A stretch of DNA of 64,000 bases from Auanema rhodensis (Eukaryota > Nematoda > Chromadorea > Rhabditida > Rhabditidae). Where the stretch lies: assembly GCA_964057225.1 (NCBI GenBank), contig OZ059894.1, forward strand, positions 8,132,131-8,196,130, read 5' to 3'. Numbering within the stretch: position 1 is the first letter of the stretch; the number at the start of each line of letters is the position of its first letter. Positions 57,201 through 64,000 of this stretch are shown piece by piece. Both the position numbers and the translations under genes were made by a program. The notes beneath the pieces are model-generated. The model was given only the letters and a program-made list of their open reading frames with translations. It had not been told where the DNA came from and made no database searches.

Positions 57201-59325
57201 GTAATTTATTCTCCCAATCTGCTTCTGGTGGAATATATGGTTGCATAGGGTCTTCTTGTATTGTTTGCCAACTTGGTACTTCTCCTATTGTTGCCTGCCC
57301 TATGACTGAATTAGCTTCCATAGCTAATGTTTTGTCCGTATTGTTACGGAAAACTACATATACTCCACTTGTCTCACGGAAAGCTGTTGGATAACTTGAA
57401 GCTAATGCATTTCCGTTGTCTCCTAAGATTACCACTTCGTTTGATTTAAGTGGTCTATCAGCTTTGATTGGAATAGTGGACTCTTCGTCGGGTTGTATGA
57501 TTCTTTTCTTCAAATTGATGATATTTACTGTTATTGACGTTTGTTTAATGGCGTCCTGTTCAATTAAAGGGAGTGCGTAATTTCCGATCTCTAGCATCTT
57601 TTTCGATGGTTTTAAACTGACATCAATGTTTTCACTGTCGAGCGTGCTCATAAAGTCCATCCCAATAAGAGCAGGGGCTGGGCAATCACAGTCATTTGAG
57701 ACCAAAAAGGTATGTTCTATCTCATAGCCAGCAATTTCGATGTTTAAATTTATTTTTCCGTATAATGTAAACGTTGTTTTGTTTGCTGCCATTGCCACTA
57801 ATCGTCGCTTTTTGACGTGTTGAGCCATGTTCAGGTATTTTAATGTCGATAACCTGACATATGAGACTGACGAGCCTGAATCCCATAAAGCTAATATCAG
57901 CTTATCTTCTACTGATATATAGATAAGTGGTAGCTTTGTTTCTTTTGATTTAATGGAAGCAATAAATGGTATTGCTAGTGGAATGAATGTTACGAGCGCC
58001 GGGTAATACTGCTTCATTATATTTTCTGGCATTGGTTGGTCTGGGCGGCTAACGAGTTCTAATGTTTCCTCGTAGCCTGGGGGCTCGTTGTCTGCTCTTT
58101 GAATATGCATGACTGGTAGTGGCATTGCTTTGAAAAAGTAAAATTTTCCGGCAAAGATGGTAATTATGATTGCTGCAATGATTAGAACAGTAGATCCTAT
58201 TAATATTAAGGTTCTTTCAATTGTCCCCATTAAGAATTGTTTTATGCTATTCCAGGCTGTAGTTGTGAACTCAGTTGCTTTCGAAATATAATCGCTGCCC
58301 TTTTTCAAAAGAATAAAGGCTGACGTTATCTTTGGGTCGCTGTGAATCGTATTTAGTACGTGATTTTGTCGTATTGAAGCTAAACTAGCTCCATACGCTA
58401 TTGCGGTAGTCATTGAATAGACTCTTGATGAAAGATTAGTATAAAGATGAGCACCTGTAAATTTTAAAGGCGTAACTTTATGTTGGTGAGCTCCATCAAA
58501 AAGTGTGATGGGATTGACTTCCGCAGACCCATTAATGTTCATCCATTCCCCGTTTTTCTCATAAATATCAGTTGGTACGTGTTCGCAGTCGATTTCTTTC
58601 CCGTACGAGAGTAAATCTCTTGATCCCGGTGCTGCGAAATATAATTTGTTGTCTTCGGTTGTTACTGGTGTCTCTAAGTAACATGTTTCATTGATTTTAT
58701 GAGAGTGGTGAACGGTTTTAGGCTCTATTGGTAGGCATATATGAACATGAACTATTTCGCTGCCCACGAAACGCGCTGCTATGTCTTCTCTGCCAAGGAT
58801 TGTTCTCATTGCTATGGTTGGCTCTATTTGGAGAATTGAACGCCACAATTCGAGATATCTATTTTGTATCTCGCATATGGATTCGTAAGATTCCATAAAA
58901 TGCTTTTGCAATTCTTCCTGTATAAGAGTGGTTGCATATTGTAGATGATCTTGCGCTATTCTCTGAGATATATTCTGTTTATATTGTATCTCGTTGTTTA
59001 CTTTGGAGCCTATATAATGTGCTTGCGCTTGTACTGCTTTCGTTTCAATCTCCAAAGGTGGTGATGACGTTCTCTGCTTTCTTTGCGATCTTAAAGACAT
59101 ATCTGTGACCGTTGCAAACGTAGTAATAGGCTGTTCTTTGTGAACACCATATATTAATGTAACCGTTGTTGGCGCGCGCGTGGATGTTATGGTTTGAGTT
59201 GTATCGATCTCTGGCGTTGTTTGAGGGTCCTGGATTAGCTGTGTTACTTCCGTTGTTGTCGTTATATATTCAGTTTTGTCCGTCAGGCGTCTGGTTGAGT
59301 AGGGAGGTGTTCTTTTATCCTCTAG
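54232..59325 (-). CDS. Env-like (C-terminal half)/protease/RT/RNase H/integrase polyprotein, copy 1
   Basis: Open for 1697 codons from the junction at 59325 to the stop at 54232-54234; the N-terminus is missing. Numbering is from the first Met at 59100. Transmembrane helix at about 296-320, PPGY at 340-343, aspartic protease DSGSS at 407-411 with PALIGMDF near 476-483. RT has YLDD at 847-850, FVTDFRALN near 748 and LCGAPHTFQ near 822. RNase H has ESDGS with Asp996. Integrase has a zinc-binding H..H..C..C segment at about 1217-1255 and the D,D-35-E triad at Asp1286, Asp1346 and Glu1382. A GPY/F-type module (YDGPYEVI) follows, then an acidic tail. The RT and integrase look intact, so this copy may supply activity. 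Placement of env upstream of protease in the same frame is unusual. Confidence 0.92.
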   Translation of the reverse strand, partial: LEDKRTPPYSTRRLTDKTEYITTTTEVTQLIQDPQTTPEIDTTQTITSTRAPTTVTLIYGVHKEQPITTFATVTDMSLRSQRKQRTSSPPLEIETKAVQAQAHYIGSKVNNEIQYKQNISQRIAQDHLQYATTLIQEELQKHFMESYESICEIQNRYLELWRSILQIEPTIAMRTILGREDIAARFVGSEIVHVHICLPIEPKTVHHSHKINETCYLETPVTTEDNKLYFAAPGSRDLLSYGKEIDCEHVPTDIYEKNGEWMNINGSAEVNPITLFDGAHQHKVTPLKFTGAHLYTNLSSRVYSMTTAIAYGASLASIRQNHVLNTIHSDPKITSAFILLKKGSDYISKATEFTTTAWNSIKQFLMGTIERTLILIGSTVLIIAAIIITIFAGKFYFFKAMPLPVMHIQRADNEPPGYEETLELVSRPDQPMPENIMKQYYPALVTFIPLAIPFIASIKSKETKLPLIYISVEDKLILALWDSGSSVSYVRLSTLKYLNMAQHVKKRRLVAMAANKTTFTLYGKINLNIEIAGYEIEHTFLVSNDCDCPAPALIGMDFMSTLDSENIDVSLKPSKKMLEIGNYALPLIEQDAIKQTSITVNIINLKKRIIQPDEESTIPIKADRPLKSNEVVILGDNGNALASSYPTAFRETSGVYVVFRNNTDKTLAMEANSVIGQATIGEVPSWQTIQEDPMQPYIPPEADWENKLPHFPRNFMNDLNLDKADLNNEDKHELTNIVKNHREAFLNEDRKIGLFKGPIEHTIPLRSDMDMPRSRITRIPLGKQEEVEKQVKEMLEQGIIEPSTSLFNSPAVLVKKKDETYRFVTDFRALNSVTRKQTYVIPSISDIVDMAAGAQFFSNFDLVSGFFQISLRKSDRPLTAFTTTSGTYQYKRMPMGLCGAPHTFQTAVRYLQSKCSCKLFVYLDDLLIISDTRKQHLEDIDELLHAVESLGMKIKLKKCAFAQPEVKFLGLIIGREGIKPDPQKVAAIQEYPAPKNATGVRAFLGMVGFFRKFIKDFASIASPLYDLTKTDTEFAWEKQHQEAVDRLKRSLTQAPVLSPPKSDRLFIIESDGSNIAVGAVLLQPEDPTQPLKHLHPIAFASRKLVKAERNYAPIEIEALGLVYALNQFRTYILGTHTICITDHRPLTSLLTRRDLFGRLAKFQLVIQEYDIEIRYREGQLNKVCDALSRYIGDEANDAKPEKKKKKNAESIRINTIDTPAIKEIQQNTLWIKKTIADIEYRTQKKMVSNDRYCVINGLLYTKPTDKKPHPAIVVPQDHPIKDEIIELFHEDPTIAAHQGINKTKEAILRRFYWTNMQNDIMIYIKNCIKCAQRKKDPHSMTVQPIGQFEIPTKPFERVHMDVMGPFPPSKRNCTYVITIQDAFTKWSTTIAVPQITTEITIDRFLRNFVYIYGPPHRLITDRGSNFVSQKFEEMCTKLGIQHEPTLPHQKNSNGQVERLHRTLEEGLTHYLKEDLSDWDGVLPKITFAINNIQHATTGIAPYVALFGKECRMKIDAELPGTITKIKEISEELLTRRPQMMKIDQIIRERIAQNQENARKKKDRTQRTHERNIQPGDMVMTTIKSHKIGQKLRKSYDGPYEVINVQGSKVQIRNSSGKIQDIHKDNLKLFSNATQNITHNTRSNTSNNYEEEEEDSDIEILRVIKRSEQDNTDSEPESENEDGDELWLPRMKNQKEKA

Positions 59326-62300
59326 CGTTCCGTTATGCTCCTGCGTCGATAATATAAACCATTGTAGTTTATACTATGACGCGCATAGTATTCCTTGGTG
59401 TAGCGGTAAGGAATAAAGAGCATAAGGTCAATCATAAGATAAAAGAGAGAAAGATTTATTGGCATGAAACTACAACAATAATATACAAAGATAAAGATAC
59501 AATACAATAAGATAAATATAAGTATAAAGACTAAACTACAAGCCGTCCATGAGCTTGCTAAGAGGCGAACTCCCGACCAAGGGAACGAGGGAAGGCGGAG
59601 CCATTCCTCGGTCCTCTGGTCGTCTGGCTCTAACCCTTCAGCTACATATATGGGGAGTCCGAATGGAACGTGCCCTTTTTCAAAGATTTTTCGCGTCCGC
59701 GCGATATAAAGTGTTTTTAGTGTATATGTAGCTGAGTTTTAGAGTCTAGGAGTCTACAAATAAAATTAAAAGTTTTAAAATCTACATGTAGAAAGATATA
59801 TAAATAGTTTTAATAGGTTTCTTTATGGTATTAAGATAGAATTTGAATACAATAATAGGTTTTATGTTATTTTGTAACGGAGGATTAGAAAATAAATTTA
59901 GTCACTGTAGTACTGTAATAAAAAAAAAATTTTTCTTTGTTTCATGAATGTGTGATTTATGTGAGACAATAAGGAATTATTAAACATTTCGGTTACATGG
60001 TTACTCGTATCCTAATGATGATGGGGATAATTTTAGTTAATAATTTACTCGTCTCCATATGTCTCTCTGAATGAATCCTTGAGTACTAATGGAGGCTACC
60101 ACTCAGATGGGGTGTGGCTTAGGCGCCTGCCAATGTTCGTCTCTTCTTGGAGATACATATGGAGCTCAGTTCAGCGCAAAATATTATCTCTATCGGTCGT
60201 ATAGGATTACGGTAGCCATTTATTTCTATTATATTTTCACTTATTCCTTATTTTTGGTTGTTTACTCACTTAATCTCTCATCAAAAAGTTTTCTAATTCA
60301 CCGTTACTTTCATTTTACAATTTACAGAAAAGAAAGAATGTATATAAAGTTATTTCTTGTCGTCTTTTCATGCTTTCTCTTTTTGATTTTTCATCCGTGG
60401 TAACCATAATTCATCTCCATCTTCGTTCTCTGATTCCGGTTCGCTATCGGTGTTATCTTGCTCGCTTCTTTTGATCACTCTTAGTATCTCTATATCGCTG
60501 TCCTCTTCTTCTTCTTCGTAATTGTTGCTTGTATTAGAGCGGGTATTGTGAGTGATATTTTGAGTCGCGTTTGAGAAGAGTTTGAGATTATCCTTGTGGA
60601 TATCTTGTATCTTTCCTGATGAATTCCTTATCTGCACCTTGGATCCTTGTACGTTAATAACTTCGTAAGGTCCGTCATAGCTTTTCCTCAGTTTCTGACC
60701 AATTTTATGTGACTTTATTGTTGTCATCACCATGTCGCCGGGTTGAATGTTCCTTTCGTGCGTCCTTTGTGTTCTATCCTTCTTCTTTCTGGCGTTTTCT
60801 TGGTTTTGGGCGATACGTTCACGTATTATTTGGTCTATTTTCATCATTTGAGGTCTTCTCGTGAGTAATTCTTCCGAAATCTCTTTGATTTTTGTTATGG
60901 TTCCCGGTAATTCGGCATCAATTTTCATTCTGCATTCTTTTCCAAAAAGTGCTACGTATGGGGCTATGCCTGTTGTAGCATGCTGAATGTTATTGATAGC
61001 GAATGTAATTTTCGGCAATACGCCATCCCAGTCGCTTAGATCTTCCTTCAAGTAGTGTGTTAATCCTTCCTCAAGAGTTCTGTGTAGTCTTTCGACTTGT
61101 CCGTTTGAGTTCTTTTGGTGAGGAAGGGTGGGTTCATGTTGAATTCCCAGTTTTGTACACATTTCTTCAAACTTTTGAGATACAAAATTAGATCCTCTAT
61201 CGGTGATCAGTCGATGAGGCGGTCCGTATATGTATACAAAGTTGCGTAGAAATCTGTCAATTGTTATTTCTGTCGTAATTTGCGGTACTGCTATCGTTGT
61301 TGACCATTTAGTAAAAGCATCCTGGATGGTAATAACGTAAGTACAATTCCTTTTTGACGGGGGAAAAGGTCCCATTACATCCATATGAACTCGTTCAAAA
61401 GGCTTGGTCGGTATTTCAAATTGACCTATTGGCTGTACTGTCATAGAATGTGGGTCCTTCTTCCTTTGTGCGCATTTAATGCAGTTTTTGATATATATCA
61501 TGATATCATTTTGCATGTTGGTCCAATAAAATCTCCGTAGGATAGCTTCTTTAGTTTTATTAATTCCTTGATGCGCTGCGATTGTAGGATCTTCGTGAAA
61601 TAATTCTATTATCTCGTCCTTGATTGGATGATCTTGTGGCACAACGATTGCAGGATGTGGTTTCTTGTCTGTTGGTTTTGTGTAGAGTAATCCATTTATA
61701 ACGCAATATCTATCGTTAGAGACCATTTTCTTTTGCGTTCTATATTCGATGTCCGCGATTGTTTTCTTTATCCATAGAGTATTTTGTTGAATTTCTTTTA
61801 TAGCAGGTGTATCAATAGTATTTATTCTGATCGATTCTGCGTTTTTCTTTTTCTTCTTTTCCGGCTTTGCATCATTTGCTTCATCGCCTATATAACGTGA
61901 CAATGCATCACATACTTTATTGAGCTGGCCCTCTCTGTACCTTATCTCAATGTCGTATTCTTGTATTACTAACTGAAATTTAGCAAGACGACCAAATAGG
62001 TCTCTGCGAGTTAGTAAACTTGTGAGAGGGCGATGGTCAGTGATACATATAGTATGCGTTCCCAGTATGTATGTGCGAAATTGATTCAGTGCGTATACTA
62101 ACCCTAAGGCTTCAATTTCGATTGGTGCGTAATTGCGTTCCGCTTTTACCAGTTTTCTGCTGGCAAATGCGATAGGATGAAGATGCTTCAATGGTTGCGT
62201 GGGATCTTCTGGTTGCAATAATACTGCGCCCACTGCTATGTTGCTGCCGTCACTCTCGATAATGAATAATCGATCAGATTTTGGTGGACTTAATACAGGC

Positions 62301-64000
62301 GCTTGGGTGAGACTTCTTTTTAATCGATCTACAGCTTCCTGATGTTGCTTTTCCCAAGCGAATTCGGTATCCGTCTTTGTCAAATCGTACAATGGGCTTG
62401 CGATACTTGCAAAATCTTTAATGAATTTGCGAAAAAATCCAACCATTCCTAAGAATGCGCGAACGCCTGTTGCGTTCTTTGGTGCCGGATATTCTTGTAT
62501 CGCAGCCACTTTTTGAGGGTCCGGTTTTATTCCTTCTCTTCCAATTATTAATCCGAGAAATTTTACTTCTGGTTGAGCAAAGGCACATTTCTTTAACTTA
62601 ATTTTCATTCCCAAACTTTCGACCGCATGTAATAATTCGTCGATATCTTCAAGGTGTTGCTTTCTTGTATCAGAGATTATCAGCAGATCGTCCAAGTATA
62701 CAAATAATTTGCAAGAGCATTTACTTTGCAAATATCTTACTGCTGTTTGAAAAGTATGAGGGGCTCCGCAGAGACCCATAGGCATTCTTTTATATTGATA
62801 CGTGCCTGATGTTGTTGTAAATGCTGTTAAAGGACGATCAGATTTACGTAGTGATATTTGAAAAAATCCTGATACTAAATCGAAGTTTGAGAAGAATTGA
62901 GCTCCAGCTGCCATGTCAACTATATCCGATATGCTTGGTATAACGTATGTTTGTTTACGCGTGACACTATTGAGGGCTCGAAAATCTGTCACGAACCTAT
63001 ATGTCTCATCCTTCTTCTTCACTAGCACAGCAGGGCTATTGAAGAGGGATGTAGAGGGTTCGATTATGCCTTGCTCTAGCATTTCTTTTACTTGCTTTTC
63101 CACTTCTTCCTGTTTACCAAGTGGAATCCTCGTTATTCTTGACCTTGGCATGTCCATATCCGATCTTAGTGGGATTGTATGCTCAATGGGTCCTTTAAAT
63201 AGACCTATCTTCCTATCTTCATTAAGAAAGGCCTCACGATGGTTCTTAACTATGTTTGTGAGCTCGTGCTTGTCTTCATTATTCAAATCTGCTTTATCCA
63301 GATTAAGGTCATTCATAAAATTTCTTGGAAAGTGGGGTAATTTATTCTCCCAATCTGCTTCTGGTGGAATATATGGTTGCATAGGGTCTTCTTGTATTGT
63401 TTGCCAACTTGGTACTTCTCCTATTGTTGCCTGCCCTATGACTGAATTAGCTTCCATAGCTAATGTTTTGTCCGTATTGTTACGGAAAACTACATATACT
63501 CCACTTGTCTCACGGAAAGCTGTTGGATAACTTGAAGCTAATGCATTTCCGTTGTCTCCTAAGATTACCACTTCGTTTGATTTAAGTGGTCTATCAGCTT
63601 TGATTGGAATAGTGGACTCTTCGTCGGGTTGTATGATTCTTTTCTTCAAATTGATGATATTTACTGTTATTGACGTTTGTTTAATGGCGTCCTGTTCAAT
63701 TAAAGGGAGTGCGTAATTTCCGATCTCTAGCATCTTTTTCGATGGTTTTAAACTGACATCAATGTTTTCACTGTCGAGCGTGCTCATAAAGTCCATCCCA
63801 ATAAGAGCAGGGGCTGGGCAATCACAGTCATTTGAGACCAAAAAGGTATGTTCTATCTCATAGCCAGCAATTTCGATGTTTAAATTTATTTTTCCGTATA
63901 ATGTAAACGTTGTTTTGTTTGCTGCCATTGCCACTAATCGTCGCTTTTTGACGTGTTGAGCCATGTTCAGGTATTTTAATGTCGATAACCTGACATATGA
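59326..64000 (-). mobile_element. Ty3/gypsy-type retroelement, copy 2 (runs off the window)
   Basis: Starts at the same terminal base as copy 1 and matches it throughout the visible 4675 bp. Same orientation. Its 3' non-coding region is 59326-60367. The 5' part is outside the window. Confidence 0.9.
60368..64000 (-). CDS. Protease/RT/RNase H/integrase polyprotein, copy 2 (N-terminus outside window)
   Basis: Same protein as copy 1 over the visible part, 1210 codons plus stop, all domains uninterrupted. At the right edge the frame is just inside the protease (SYVRLSTLKYL, a few residues after the DSGSS site). A Met at 63964 is internal, not the true start. Confidence 0.9.
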   Translation of the reverse strand, partial: SYVRLSTLKYLNMAQHVKKRRLVAMAANKTTFTLYGKINLNIEIAGYEIEHTFLVSNDCDCPAPALIGMDFMSTLDSENIDVSLKPSKKMLEIGNYALPLIEQDAIKQTSITVNIINLKKRIIQPDEESTIPIKADRPLKSNEVVILGDNGNALASSYPTAFRETSGVYVVFRNNTDKTLAMEANSVIGQATIGEVPSWQTIQEDPMQPYIPPEADWENKLPHFPRNFMNDLNLDKADLNNEDKHELTNIVKNHREAFLNEDRKIGLFKGPIEHTIPLRSDMDMPRSRITRIPLGKQEEVEKQVKEMLEQGIIEPSTSLFNSPAVLVKKKDETYRFVTDFRALNSVTRKQTYVIPSISDIVDMAAGAQFFSNFDLVSGFFQISLRKSDRPLTAFTTTSGTYQYKRMPMGLCGAPHTFQTAVRYLQSKCSCKLFVYLDDLLIISDTRKQHLEDIDELLHAVESLGMKIKLKKCAFAQPEVKFLGLIIGREGIKPDPQKVAAIQEYPAPKNATGVRAFLGMVGFFRKFIKDFASIASPLYDLTKTDTEFAWEKQHQEAVDRLKRSLTQAPVLSPPKSDRLFIIESDGSNIAVGAVLLQPEDPTQPLKHLHPIAFASRKLVKAERNYAPIEIEALGLVYALNQFRTYILGTHTICITDHRPLTSLLTRRDLFGRLAKFQLVIQEYDIEIRYREGQLNKVCDALSRYIGDEANDAKPEKKKKKNAESIRINTIDTPAIKEIQQNTLWIKKTIADIEYRTQKKMVSNDRYCVINGLLYTKPTDKKPHPAIVVPQDHPIKDEIIELFHEDPTIAAHQGINKTKEAILRRFYWTNMQNDIMIYIKNCIKCAQRKKDPHSMTVQPIGQFEIPTKPFERVHMDVMGPFPPSKRNCTYVITIQDAFTKWSTTIAVPQITTEITIDRFLRNFVYIYGPPHRLITDRGSNFVSQKFEEMCTKLGIQHEPTLPHQKNSNGQVERLHRTLEEGLTHYLKEDLSDWDGVLPKITFAINNIQHATTGIAPYVALFGKECRMKIDAELPGTITKIKEISEELLTRRPQMMKIDQIIRERIAQNQENARKKKDRTQRTHERNIQPGDMVMTTIKSHKIGQKLRKSYDGPYEVINVQGSKVQIRNSSGKIQDIHKDNLKLFSNATQNITHNTRSNTSNNYEEEEEDSDIEILRVIKRSEQDNTDSEPESENEDGDELWLPRMKNQKEKA

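Larger units (their letters stand above)
53190..59325 (-). mobile_element. Ty3/gypsy-type retroelement with env-like region, copy 1 (5' part missing)
   Basis: In element orientation it comprises half of the env-like region, protease, RT, RNase H and integrase, and then 1042 bp of non-coding 3' sequence that ends inside a tRNA. Its 5' part (gag and the first half of env) is absent, because at 59326 the sequence restarts at the 3' terminal base of a second copy. The first 4675 bases match copy 2 with an offset of 6136 bp; no differences were noticed. Confidence 0.9.

Noticed and set aside
56777..63530. 205-codon plus-strand frames at 56777-57394 and 62913-63530
   Set aside because: Antisense shadows of the RT region of the minus-strand polyproteins.

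Overview
The window looks like AT-rich nematode nuclear DNA. The reasons are short introns of about 45-60 bp with weak TTTAG, TTTCAG or TTAAG acceptors, likely spliced-leader acceptors directly in front of several ATGs, a MATH-BTB gene, multi-TIL protease-inhibitor exons, a nematode-type carboxylesterase and a worm-like tRNA-Asn. I could not place the species.

Layout. 1-9.5 kb: no gene seen. 9.5-14.6 kb (+): a 12-exon carboxylesterase with a complete catalytic triad. 15.5-17.4 kb (-): a small single-pass CUB-domain membrane protein. 19.2-22.6 kb (-): a 23-exon, 799-codon gene ending in the CSRNP/AXUD1 nuclear-protein domains. 23.6-24.8 kb (+): a MATH-BTB protein. 25.2-25.9 kb (-): a small secreted protein, probably ML-domain. 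29.5-33.4 kb (+): a cysteine-rich TIL locus with seven TIL domains. Exon structures were built by hand from splice sites and reading phase.

33.7-53.2 kb is the striking part. Two tandem arrays (A, 33.7-38.7 kb; B, 44.7-53.2 kb) have a unit of about 259 bp, and each unit carries one tRNA-Asn(GTT) gene with internal A and B boxes and a T-run terminator. There are 19 full units plus a 5'-truncated one in A, and 33 units plus a 3'-truncated one in B. The tRNA body is almost invariant while the spacers differ between A and B. Five B units have lost the anticodon loop by the same 9-nt deletion.

Ty3/gypsy-type retroelements with an env-like segment lie between and beside the arrays. Element 1 (+, 38.7-44.7 kb) separates A from B and is degenerate. 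Element copy 1 (-, from 53.19 kb) starts inside the anticodon of the last B tRNA. At 59.33 kb an apparently identical copy starts from the same terminal base and runs off the window. These elements appear to encode gag, then an env-like glycoprotein, then protease-RT-RNase H-integrase in one reading frame, an unusual gene order.
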